DNA of 64,000 nucleotides. Source: Halobacillus_B sp963739045 (GTDB lineage: Bacteria > Bacillota > Bacilli > Bacillales > Halobacillaceae). Positions 7,869-15,849 of the stretch are shown in pieces. The DNA is taken from contig CAVTYY010000005.1 of NCBI GenBank assembly GCA_963739045.1, positions 248,001 to 312,000 on the forward strand, written 5' to 3'. Every line of letters starts with the position of its first letter. The first letter of the stretch is position 1. The notes under the pieces were generated by a model, which saw only the letters and a list, made by a program, of their open reading frames with translations, was not told the DNA's origin and searched no databases. The position numbers were made by a program, and so were the translations under genes.

Positions 7869-9290
7869 ATGAGAGATCTATTACTAGGCTATGGAATCTT
7901 TGCTATGTATTACGTCTTAGTGATTAACAGTATTTACCTTGCCATTCTTCTCTTTTCCTTCAAAAGGATTGGCAGAATAATTAAGGGCACTGTATTTTCC
8001 AAGTATCAGTCCTTATCAGGTTCTAAGCATGTGCCGCCGATTTCTATATTAGTTCCTGCCTATAATGAAGAACTGACCGTAAAGGAAAATGTCCGTTGTT
8101 TGCTCGCTTTACATTATCCGGAATTTGAAGTCATCGTGGTAAATGATGGATCTTCGGATAAAACGCTGAATGTCCTGATCGATGAATTTAACTTGGAATA
8201 TAAGAAACCCACGATGGTGAAAGATACAGTGAAAACGGCGAATGTCCGTGGAGTTTACTATAATTCGGACTTTCCGAATCTCTACATTGTAGATAAAGAA
8301 AACGGCGGGAAAGCGGACTCCTTAAACGCTGGAATTAACGTCTCGAATTATCCGCTGATTTCTTCCATTGATGCGGACTCGCTGCTTGAGAAGGATGCCC
8401 TGATCAGAATTGCGAGAAAGTATATGGAAAACCCGGAAGAGTCCGTAGCTATTGGCGGCAATGTCCGCATTGCTAATGGGTGCCGCATTGAAAATGGAAT
8501 GGTTAAGAAAGTGAATCTTCCAAAGAAGCTTCTCCCTATGTTTCAAACTGTCGAATACTTAAAAGCGTTTCTGGGAGGAAGGATTGGCTGGAGTGAAATT
8601 AACGGATTGATTATTGTTTCAGGTGCATTTGGTGTATTTAAGAAAGAATACGTGATTAAGGTAGGAGGCTACCGTGGCGGTTATCCTGGTGAAGACATGA
8701 ATATTATTATTAAGCTTCACAGGTACATGCTCGACAATAAACTGCCTTACAAAATCGACTTTTGCCCCGACGCTGTCTGTTGGACTCAGGCACCAGATTC
8801 ATTCAAGATTCTAGGAAGCCAGCGGAAGAGATGGGGCAGAGGGAATTTGAAAAACATGATTGAAGAAGGCATGTACATGTTATTTAGACCAAAGTACAAA
8901 GTCATGGGATGGTTAACCGTTCCTTATAATATCATTTTCGAAACGCTCAGCCCTTACTTTAGAATAACTGGGTTGCTGGCGTTAATCGGTTACAGTCTGC
9001 TGGACATGTCCGGATGGAAGATCATGGCGGTATTTGCCTTAATCAATGTGCTGTACGGATCGTTACTTGGACTGGGGTCACTGCTGCTTGAAGAAATGGC
9101 CTTCCAAAGGTATCCCAGAATTCGTGATTACTTTAAGATGTTCTTCTTCACGGTTCTTATGTTCTTTGGTTACCGGCAGTTGGGAATCTTGTGGCGATTC
9201 CTAGGCCAAATCGATTTTATGAGAAAAAACAATTCCTGGGGCACTATGACAAGAACTAGCTGGAATGAAGATGAGAATAAGTCAGCTTAG
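7869..9290 (+). CDS. Processive family 2 glycosyltransferase (polysaccharide synthase)
   Basis: A 473-residue membrane glycosyltransferase of the BcsA/PgaC/HasA type. One N-terminal membrane helix (about 8-28) comes before the GT-A domain, and about four helices follow it (about 340-450). Key residues are present: VPAYNEE, Asp93 in VVNDGSSD, KENGGKADSLNAGIN, the metal-binding Asp168-Ala-Asp170, Asp276 in GEDMN as likely catalytic base, and Q318-RKRW for holding the chain. These features fit synthase-dependent polymerisation and export through the same protein, with no Wzx/Wzy. The neighbours make UDP-GlcNAc and a UDP-uronate, so a GlcNAc-containing, possibly acidic polymer is likely. It could also be a PNAG-like homopolymer synthase. 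Confidence 0.88.
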   Translation: MRDLLLGYGIFAMYYVLVINSIYLAILLFSFKRIGRIIKGTVFSKYQSLSGSKHVPPISILVPAYNEELTVKENVRCLLALHYPEFEVIVVNDGSSDKTLNVLIDEFNLEYKKPTMVKDTVKTANVRGVYYNSDFPNLYIVDKENGGKADSLNAGINVSNYPLISSIDADSLLEKDALIRIARKYMENPEESVAIGGNVRIANGCRIENGMVKKVNLPKKLLPMFQTVEYLKAFLGGRIGWSEINGLIIVSGAFGVFKKEYVIKVGGYRGGYPGEDMNIIIKLHRYMLDNKLPYKIDFCPDAVCWTQAPDSFKILGSQRKRWGRGNLKNMIEEGMYMLFRPKYKVMGWLTVPYNIIFETLSPYFRITGLLALIGYSLLDMSGWKIMAVFALINVLYGSLLGLGSLLLEEMAFQRYPRIRDYFKMFFFTVLMFFGYRQLGILWRFLGQIDFMRKNNSWGTMTRTSWNEDENKSA

Positions 9291-9316
9291 TGTTTATTAA
9301 TAAGGAGGAGAAGAAA

Positions 9317-10147
9317 GTGGCTCAAAAGGAAAATGTAGGTTCAAGAATTATTCAGACCTTCAACCATTTTATAAAAAACTATCAGTCCAGCAGAATGACC
9401 TATGGAGTCATTCTCTGCCGAGCAGATTTGAATCAAGGATGGGTCGACAAGTTAAAGAACCATCTCGAACAAGTGGAGCCGGACGTAGAAATTCAATTAA
9501 GCTATGATCCTTCAGAGAAGATGACTGTTATTTTGTTAGAAGGCAGCACGCTTGGATTCACCCATTATTATTCCCTCCATGTGAAGGAATATTTAGACAG
9601 CAGTCAGAAATTAAGCGGGCCGATTCTCGTGAATAGCTTTACAGAAAACCGCGAACAATCCGAGCAAATGTTATTCAGTATGATATGGGAATTGATGGAA
9701 AGTAATCGCGATGAACAGGATATTCGGATTTTCACAAATGATACGCCTTCTAATGATTGGAAGCCTTCCATTCTATTGGTAGACAGTGACGACAGTATCC
9801 ACGAGCTCCTGAAGACTTATTTACAAAGAAAAGGATACATGATTCACACAGCTTTGGATGGTCAGGAAGGGATTGAGCAGTATGAAAAGCTGCTTCCAGA
9901 CATTGTAATTACAGAGATTAATTTATCAGCCATCAATGGTTACCAATTTATTAACCAAATTAGAAACATTGATGATCATACAAAAGGGTCTTCAGAAATT
10001 ATTGTATTGACCAATAAACAAATGGAGGAAGATATCAAACGCACATTTGAGTATGGTGTTTCAGATTATCTTACCAAACCATTTTCCTTAATTGAATTGG
10101 AAGCACGAATCAAGAAGCTCTTAGAACCGCAAGCTCAGCAAGTATAA
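9317..10147 (+). CDS. Degenerate receiver-domain protein of the polysaccharide operon
   Basis: The frame is open from 9290, but GTG at 9317 has a good AAGGAGGAG site and gives 276 residues. The first 140 or so residues form an unrecognised domain; it might be a relic GGDEF, but no GGDEF motif is present. Residues 150-272 form a receiver fold: ILLVDSDD, PDIVITEINL, IVLTNK, and DYLTKPF with Lys254. The phosphoacceptor Asp is replaced by Glu200, and the second acidic-pocket Asp by Ser157, so normal phosphorylation is unlikely. It follows the synthase gene with almost no gap, and I infer an allosteric or scaffolding role in controlling polymer synthesis. Confidence 0.78.
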   Translation: MAQKENVGSRIIQTFNHFIKNYQSSRMTYGVILCRADLNQGWVDKLKNHLEQVEPDVEIQLSYDPSEKMTVILLEGSTLGFTHYYSLHVKEYLDSSQKLSGPILVNSFTENREQSEQMLFSMIWELMESNRDEQDIRIFTNDTPSNDWKPSILLVDSDDSIHELLKTYLQRKGYMIHTALDGQEGIEQYEKLLPDIVITEINLSAINGYQFINQIRNIDDHTKGSSEIIVLTNKQMEEDIKRTFEYGVSDYLTKPFSLIELEARIKKLLEPQAQQV

Positions 10148-10194
10148 AGATATTTACTACTATTAAAAATTTATGAAAAGAGAGGGATTCGAAA

Positions 10195-11550
10195 ATGGGA
10201 TATGTTGAACAGCTTAATCAAAAGATTGATAAGACAAAAGCAAATGTCGGCGTTGTAGGTATGGGGTATGTAGGTCTCCCGTTGGCAATGGAAATGGTAA
10301 AAGCAGGCTATACAGTATGTGGAATTGATTTAGATGAAAAAAAGATTACCTCTCTGCAGCAAGGGGATTCTTATATTAATGACGTCTCCAATGAAGAACT
10401 TCAGGAGTGTCTTGCTACCAACCGCTTTCTTCCAACATCTAATTATGAAGTCGTAAAAGAATTGGACGCTGTAAGCATCTGTGTTCCAACGCCGCTAAGC
10501 GACAACCAGGATCCGGATACTTCCTATATCACTGGAGTTATTAATGAAATGAAGCCTCATATGAAAAAAGGAATGCTAATTACCCTGGAAAGTACCACAT
10601 ACCCTGGAACTACGGAAGAACTGATTTACAGCGAATTCCACAAGATGGGTTATGAAGCAGGGGAGGATATATTCTTATGTTATTCCCCAGAACGTGTCGA
10701 CCCGGGAAATACCACTTATAATACGCATAATATGCCGAAAGTAATGGGCGGCATTACAGATACCTGCAGTGAACTTGGAGCTTCCCTTTATGGAAAAATG
10801 CTGGACAACGTCGTTCGAGTCTCTTCCCCTAAAGTAGCCGAAATGTCCAAGCTGCTTGAAAACACGTTCCGCAGTATCAATATCGCCTTCGTAAACGAGA
10901 TTGCTATGATGTGTGAGCGGATGGATATCGATGTTTGGGAAGTAATCGATGCCGCAGCAACCAAACCATTTGGATTTATGAAGTTCCAGCCTGGTCCGGG
11001 GATCGGCGGTCACTGTATCCCACTTGATCCGATGTATCTATCCTGGAAGGCAAAAGGCTTCCGTTTCTATAGTAAGTTTATCGACCTTGCTCAATCGATT
11101 AATAATAATATGCCTGAAGTTGTAGAAGCAAAAACCTCCCAAGTACTGAATCTTTACGGCCGCTCTATTAACAGTTCCAAAATTTTAATCTTGGGAATGG
11201 CCTATAAACCAAATATCAGCGATCTTAGAGAATCTCCAGGGCTATATATCTATGAGTTGTATAAAGAGAATGGTGCAAATGTAGATTACTATGATCCGCA
11301 TGCCCACAGCTTTCTTGATGATAATGGGGAAGTCGTCCGGTCCATTTCTTATAATAAAGAAAACCTGAAGCAGTATGACTGCATGGTATTAGTAACCAAT
11401 CATAGTGACTTTGATTATGAAGAGCTTGCCCAGCTTGGAGTACCTATTGTGGATACAAGAAATGCATTCATTGATTATGACAAATCACACATTTATAAAC
11501 TAGGAACAGCAACCAAAGTGAACAAACGCCACAGCTCGATTGCCTTATAA
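10195..11550 (+). CDS. UDP-N-acetylglucosamine 6-dehydrogenase-type nucleotide sugar dehydrogenase
   Basis: A cytoplasmic NAD-dependent four-electron dehydrogenase, 451 residues. The Rossmann motif GVVGMGYVGLPLA is at about 18-30, and the catalytic Cys274 lies in GIGGHCIPLDP. The sequence ESTTYPGTTEE and SPERVDPGN are those of the WbpA/WecC branch rather than UDP-glucose dehydrogenase (Ugd). WbpA-type enzymes turn UDP-GlcNAc into UDP-GlcNAcA; WecC acts on UDP-ManNAc. No epimerase (WecB) lies in this region, so UDP-GlcNAc is the more likely substrate. Together with glmS and the glmU-like gene downstream it forms a precursor supply line for the GT2. The family is certain; the exact sugar is inferred. 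Confidence 0.85.
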   Translation: MGYVEQLNQKIDKTKANVGVVGMGYVGLPLAMEMVKAGYTVCGIDLDEKKITSLQQGDSYINDVSNEELQECLATNRFLPTSNYEVVKELDAVSICVPTPLSDNQDPDTSYITGVINEMKPHMKKGMLITLESTTYPGTTEELIYSEFHKMGYEAGEDIFLCYSPERVDPGNTTYNTHNMPKVMGGITDTCSELGASLYGKMLDNVVRVSSPKVAEMSKLLENTFRSINIAFVNEIAMMCERMDIDVWEVIDAAATKPFGFMKFQPGPGIGGHCIPLDPMYLSWKAKGFRFYSKFIDLAQSINNNMPEVVEAKTSQVLNLYGRSINSSKILILGMAYKPNISDLRESPGLYIYELYKENGANVDYYDPHAHSFLDDNGEVVRSISYNKENLKQYDCMVLVTNHSDFDYEELAQLGVPIVDTRNAFIDYDKSHIYKLGTATKVNKRHSSIAL

Positions 11551-11589
11551 AAATAACTAAATTTCTAAATCGTAAGGGAGATGAAAATT

Positions 11590-13422
11590 ATGTGCGGAAT
11601 CATCGGTTATATTGGAACGAAACAAACTCAAAATATTTTAACATCTGGCTTGGAAAAATTAGAATATCGAGGTTATGATTCAGTTGGCATTGCAGTGCAT
11701 GACGGTGAATCCGTTCATGTGAGAAAAACGGAAGGAAGACTTGATGGGCTGGAGGAAAAAGTCAGCCAGGATCCGCTTGCAGGAACTGTTGGTATTGGTC
11801 ACACGCGATGGGCTACTCACGGACGCCCATCTAATGAAAATTCTCATCCTCACACAGATGCACAAAATGAGTTTGCCGTGGTTCACAACGGGATCATCGA
11901 AAACTATATGGAAATTAAAAAAGAGTTAATCGAAAAAGGTTACACCTTTATTTCAGAAACGGACTCAGAGGTTATTTCGCATTTATTCTCTCACGTATTC
12001 AATGGCGATATGATTGCTGCTATTCAAGAAGTGGTGAACAAGCTTGAAGGGGCCTATGCTTTGGGGATTGTTTCCAAACATGAACCTAACAAGCTGTATG
12101 CTGTCCGCCAGGCAAGTCCGCTGATTATTGGAGCAGGAGAAAATGAAAATATAATCAGCTCTGATATTCCCGCGGTACTTGAGTATACAAGAGATGTCTA
12201 TATTCTAGAAGATGGCGAAATGGCTGTCATGACGGAAGACGACATCACGCTGCTCGAAACAAGCACAGGAAATCAAATTAACCGTGATCTCTTCAAAGTG
12301 GATTGGGATATGGAACAGGCGGAGAAGAATGGTTATGACCACTTTATGCTTAAGGAAATCTTTGAACAGCCTCATGGTCTGAAGAAAACAATGACTGGCC
12401 GCCTTAACGAAGAAACGAAGCTAGTGGAATTTGAGGAACTAAATTGGACGAAGGAACAGATGAATAACTGGGATAAGATTTCGATCGTAGCATGCGGAAC
12501 TGCTTATCACGCCGGCCTTATCGGCAAGCATGTGATTGAAGAATTAACTAGAATTCCTGTTGAAGTGGAAGTCGCCTCCGAATTTAGGTACCGCAATCCA
12601 ATCGTTAATGAAAGAACGCTCGTTATTGTAGTGAGTCAATCCGGTGAAACCGCCGACACGCTGGCAGCCCTGCGTCAAAGCCAGCACATGGGTGCGAATG
12701 TATTAGCAATCACGAATGTCGTAGGCAGCTCTATTGCAAGGGAAGCGGATGAAGTTATTCTGACCATGGCTGGACCTGAGATAGCCGTTGCCTCAACGAA
12801 AGCTTATACAACACAAGTTTTGTCCTTTTATCTGCTTGGAATCTATCTTTCGCAAAGCAAAGAAACATTATCCGAGGACTACAAGGATCAATTAATTGAG
12901 GGAATTGCCGCCATTCCAGAGAAGATTGAAGAAATACTTGAGCATTCGAAAGGGATTCGCTGGTACGCTGAATCTATTAAAGATGCAGCAAGCGTCTTCT
13001 TCTTAGGAAGAGGAGTGGACCATGCCGTTTCTCTTGAAGGCTCCCTAAAACTGAAGGAAATTTCCTACATTCATTCCGAAGCTTACCCTGCAGGTGAATT
13101 AAAGCACGGGACGCTTGCTTTAATAGAAGAAGGTACACCGATTGTTTCCCTTATGACCCAGGAAGCGGTGAGTGAGAAAATGCTCGGAAATATTAAAGAA
13201 GTGAAAGCTCGCGGTGCTCAAGTACTAGGTATAGCCATTGAAGGGGACATGAAGATTTGGGATTACGTTGATGAGACATGCTTTATCCCAAACACTCTCT
13301 CTATCCTTACTCCGCTGTTAACGGTAATCCCGCTTCAGCTGATCGCTTATTATACGTCCCTTGCGTTAGGGAACGATGTGGATAAACCTAGAAATCTTGC
13401 CAAAAGTGTAACCGTAGAATAA
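11590..13422 (+). CDS. glmS: Glutamine-fructose-6-phosphate aminotransferase
   Basis: A 610-residue enzyme making glucosamine-6-phosphate from fructose-6-phosphate and glutamine. ATG at 11590, not 11581, is the start, because it puts the catalytic Cys directly after Met (MCGIIGYIG) and has AAGGGAG at the right distance. The glutaminase domain shows TRWATHG and HNGIIENY; two SIS domains follow, with SQSGETADT and the C-terminal DKPRNLAKSVTVE. The length is normal for the family. Sitting inside a polysaccharide operon, it is probably a dedicated copy that raises hexosamine flow. The leader from 11551 to 11589 is too short to hold a glmS ribozyme. Confidence 0.95.
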   Translation: MCGIIGYIGTKQTQNILTSGLEKLEYRGYDSVGIAVHDGESVHVRKTEGRLDGLEEKVSQDPLAGTVGIGHTRWATHGRPSNENSHPHTDAQNEFAVVHNGIIENYMEIKKELIEKGYTFISETDSEVISHLFSHVFNGDMIAAIQEVVNKLEGAYALGIVSKHEPNKLYAVRQASPLIIGAGENENIISSDIPAVLEYTRDVYILEDGEMAVMTEDDITLLETSTGNQINRDLFKVDWDMEQAEKNGYDHFMLKEIFEQPHGLKKTMTGRLNEETKLVEFEELNWTKEQMNNWDKISIVACGTAYHAGLIGKHVIEELTRIPVEVEVASEFRYRNPIVNERTLVIVVSQSGETADTLAALRQSQHMGANVLAITNVVGSSIAREADEVILTMAGPEIAVASTKAYTTQVLSFYLLGIYLSQSKETLSEDYKDQLIEGIAAIPEKIEEILEHSKGIRWYAESIKDAASVFFLGRGVDHAVSLEGSLKLKEISYIHSEAYPAGELKHGTLALIEEGTPIVSLMTQEAVSEKMLGNIKEVKARGAQVLGIAIEGDMKIWDYVDETCFIPNTLSILTPLLTVIPLQLIAYYTSLALGNDVDKPRNLAKSVTVE

Positions 13423-13432
13423 TAGGTGCCAC

Positions 13433-13609
13433 ATGAATAGAAAAGAAACGCTGCTGAACCAAGATAAATTGTTTCGGATTATGACGGGAATTCATGAAAA
13501 GGTAGAAAATCAGCAAATTCAAAATGACGAAGAAATGATTCATGAAGTAATCGATGACTTAAAACCGATTTATCAACATCATCAATTGAACATGAATAGC
13601 TTTTCCTAA
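13433..13609 (+). CDS. Small protein, 58 residues, unknown
   Basis: An ATG-started frame of 58 codons lies between glmS and the glmU-like gene, 10 bases after the glmS stop. The product begins MNRKETLLNQDKLFRIMTG and is rich in Asn, Gln, Glu and His, with no membrane segment; it looks alpha-helical. The ribosome binding site is weak (ATAGGTG). The location inside an otherwise compact operon, and a length that exactly fills the gap, favour a real gene, but I do not recognise the family. Confidence 0.45.
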   Translation: MNRKETLLNQDKLFRIMTGIHEKVENQQIQNDEEMIHEVIDDLKPIYQHHQLNMNSFS

Positions 13610-13639
13610 TCTTGTAAAGTTTGGAATGGGGGATTTATT

Positions 13640-14617
13640 GTGAGTGAAAGATTCGCCGTGATTTTGGCGGCTGGCAAAGGTACACGTATGAAATCAGACT
13701 TGCCCAAGGTACTCCACACGATTTGCGGAGTACCTATGGTCCAGCATGTCATTAATCAGCTTAAGCGTGTATCCGCAGATGAGATCATCACCGTAGTTGG
13801 GCACCAGAAGGAAACGGTTAAGAATCAGTTAGGAGATTCCTTACAATATGCCTGGCAGGAGGAACAGCTGGGCACGGCTCATGCTGTTAAAACAAGCGAA
13901 CACCTTTTAGCAAAGAAACAGGGCACCACCCTGGTCATAACAGGAGATACTCCCTTGATCACTAGTGAAACTCTTGAACAATGCTTTCAGTTTCATCAAG
14001 AATCAGGTGCTGCTGCCACAGTGATTACTATGAAGCTGGAAGACCCTGCGGGGTATGGGAGAATCGTCAGAAACGATCAAGAAGAAGTAGAGAGAATTGT
14101 AGAACATAAGGACGCCTCAGACGATGAATTGGAAATCAAAGAAGTCAACACGGGCATCTTCTGCTTTGATAACCAGACCTTATTTGCTGCATTGAATCAA
14201 GTCTCTGACAATAATAGTCAAGGAGAGTATTACCTTCCTGATGTAATGGAAATTTTAAAATCAGAAGGAAAGAAGATCTCTGCAATCGGCGTTCAGTCTG
14301 CTGAAGAAGGTTTTGGAATTAACGATAGAACCCAGCTGGCCCGTGCAGAGAAAATCCTTCAGCAAAGAATTCTAAATGATCATATGAGGCAGGGTGTTAC
14401 GATTATTGATCCAGATTCGACGTATATAGAAACCAATGTAGAAATTGGCCGGGATACGGTTATCGAACCAAGATCTCATCTTAGAGGCACAACAAAAATT
14501 GGAGAGAATTGTATGATTGGTCCGAATGTAGATGTAGTTCATTACGTTTGCGGAAATCAAACGAAAATTAAGAACTTTTCGATGACCAATGATATAAGCG
14601 CTAATCGTTATGTTTAA
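13640..14617 (+). CDS. Short GlmU: UDP-GlcNAc pyrophosphorylase without acetyltransferase domain
   Basis: This 325-residue protein has a complete N-terminal uridylyltransferase domain: LAAGKGTRMKSDLPKVLH, then EEQLGTAHAV, ITGDTPL, and EVNTGIF. It then has only the first turns of the left-handed beta-helix (VEIGRDTVIEP, GTTKIGENC) and stops. Full GlmU is about 450-460 residues, so the acetyltransferase half is missing. It should make UDP-GlcNAc from GlcNAc-1-phosphate and UTP but not acetylate glucosamine-1-phosphate; a complete GlmU elsewhere would have to do that. The start is GTG with a TGGGGGA site. Its last 8 bases overlap the next gene. Confidence 0.82.
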   Translation: MSERFAVILAAGKGTRMKSDLPKVLHTICGVPMVQHVINQLKRVSADEIITVVGHQKETVKNQLGDSLQYAWQEEQLGTAHAVKTSEHLLAKKQGTTLVITGDTPLITSETLEQCFQFHQESGAAATVITMKLEDPAGYGRIVRNDQEEVERIVEHKDASDDELEIKEVNTGIFCFDNQTLFAALNQVSDNNSQGEYYLPDVMEILKSEGKKISAIGVQSAEEGFGINDRTQLARAEKILQQRILNDHMRQGVTIIDPDSTYIETNVEIGRDTVIEPRSHLRGTTKIGENCMIGPNVDVVHYVCGNQTKIKNFSMTNDISANRYV

Positions 14618-15584
14618 CTCAAGGAAAGGAGAAGGATCTTTCAGCTCTACACGTTCTGAAAGATCTTTCTTTATAAAATCGGTTCATCGTATTAAAGAAA
14701 ACTACAAGGTATATCTTTTTATGATCAGTTTGTTAGTTATTCTAATAGCGGCAGGTGTCTGGATGAAGCAAGAACCGCAAACAAAAGCAACTTGGATTTG
14801 GGATACAAGTCAAATTGACGGTCGGGAGGCGCAGGCAGTTGAATTTGCTAAAGAAGAAAAAGTAAATCTTATCTATCTGCATGTAGGAAAAAATGATTTT
14901 GACCCACAAACCTACCGTACATTTATAAAAGAAGCTCATAAAAAAGGCATTGAAGTCTTTGCCTTGGGAGGCGATCCTACCTGGGCGCTTTCGAAGCATG
15001 AAAAAAGTCTGGATAAATTTGTCCAGAACGTGAAAGAATTCAATGGAAAAGTTCCAGATGAAGAGAAGTTCTCAGGGATTCATGTGGATATTGAACCTTA
15101 TCTGCTGCCCGAGTGGAAAAAGAACCAGGACCAGGTGATTGACCAATGGACCGAGAATGTGACGCATTTAATTCGTACAGCTAAAGCAAATACGGATTTG
15201 AAGGTCAGTGGTGATTTTCCTTTCTGGCTCTATAAAGTGAAGGATCCCGAAACAAAGGAAAGCCTGGGTAAATGGATGATTTCACAGCTGGATTCGATTA
15301 CCATCATGGCTTATCGGGATAATATCCAAGGCAGAAATGGGATCAAAAGCATCGTCACGCCATTAGTGGAGCAGGCAGCCAATAAGCAGAAATCAGTGAT
15401 TGTTGCTGTTAATCTTATGAAAATGAGTGAGGAAAAACACACCACCTTTTATAACCAAAGCCCTGGTCAAATGAATAGTCAATTAGCAGAATTAAGAAAA
15501 GAATTTCACGGCCACCCAGGGTTCGGCGGAATTGCTATCCATGACTATAGTCATTGGAAGAAGTGGATGAAGCTCAATAGCTGA
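14610..15584 (+). CDS. Membrane-anchored single-repeat TIM-barrel-like protein
   Basis: This 324-residue protein is a relative of each repeat of the 2401-4095 product. A basic cytoplasmic tail of about 35 residues precedes one membrane helix (about 37-55), so it is anchored with the domain outside. Shared marks are WIWDTSQ, ALGGDPTWAL, GIHVDIEPY (both acids kept), DFPFWLYKV and IMAYRD. The start overlaps the glmU-like stop by 8 bases and has no clear site of its own, which suggests translational coupling; ATG at 14720 is an alternative. It closes the operon and ends in a hairpin. I infer a polymer-processing or polymer-binding role. The family is not named with certainty. Confidence 0.72.
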   Translation: MFNSRKGEGSFSSTRSERSFFIKSVHRIKENYKVYLFMISLLVILIAAGVWMKQEPQTKATWIWDTSQIDGREAQAVEFAKEEKVNLIYLHVGKNDFDPQTYRTFIKEAHKKGIEVFALGGDPTWALSKHEKSLDKFVQNVKEFNGKVPDEEKFSGIHVDIEPYLLPEWKKNQDQVIDQWTENVTHLIRTAKANTDLKVSGDFPFWLYKVKDPETKESLGKWMISQLDSITIMAYRDNIQGRNGIKSIVTPLVEQAANKQKSVIVAVNLMKMSEEKHTTFYNQSPGQMNSQLAELRKEFHGHPGFGGIAIHDYSHWKKWMKLNS

Positions 15585-15600
15585 GCTTCATCCGCTTTAG
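15565..15600 (+). terminator. Terminator overlapping the end of the polysaccharide operon
   Basis: A 12-bp perfect stem (GGATGAAGCTCA against its complement, 5-base loop) includes the last codons and the TGA stop of the preceding gene. It is followed by a T-rich but interrupted tail. Confidence 0.6.
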
Positions 15601-15642
15601 TTTCTCCTAAACGTTCCTCTTCGCCTTTGTTCGACCAGCAGC

Positions 15643-15718
15643 GTGCCTAGCCCCTCGAGGTCATAAGACAACAATCCACTCCTCCGCTCGTCTTATGCTT
15701 ATCGGGCCTCCCAGGCAC
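15643..15718. repeat. Dispersed palindromic repeat of the CTAGCCCCTCGAGG type
   Basis: Nested inverted repeats are present: GTGCCT (15643-15648) against AGGCAC (15713-15718), and CATAAGAC (15662-15669) against GTCTTATG (15690-15697). CCTAGCCCCTCGAGGTCATAA followed by CTTATGCTTATCGGGC is a pattern I recognise as a common intergenic repeat in Bacillaceae. A diverged relative with CATAAGCCGAGC lies near 56270-56335. Confidence 0.65.
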
Positions 15719-15849
15719 ATCCGCTTTTTGTTAGAGAAATTTGTAGAATGATAGGAACTCTTTACCATTAATAGGGTATAATTTCATAGATTTCATGTAT
15801 AATGTAAGGTGTTCATTTAGTTTCAATAGACTAGTAAAGGTGGGAGTTT

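Noticed and set aside
11551..11589. glmS ribozyme
   Set aside because: The gap before glmS is only about 40 bases, too short for the ribozyme.
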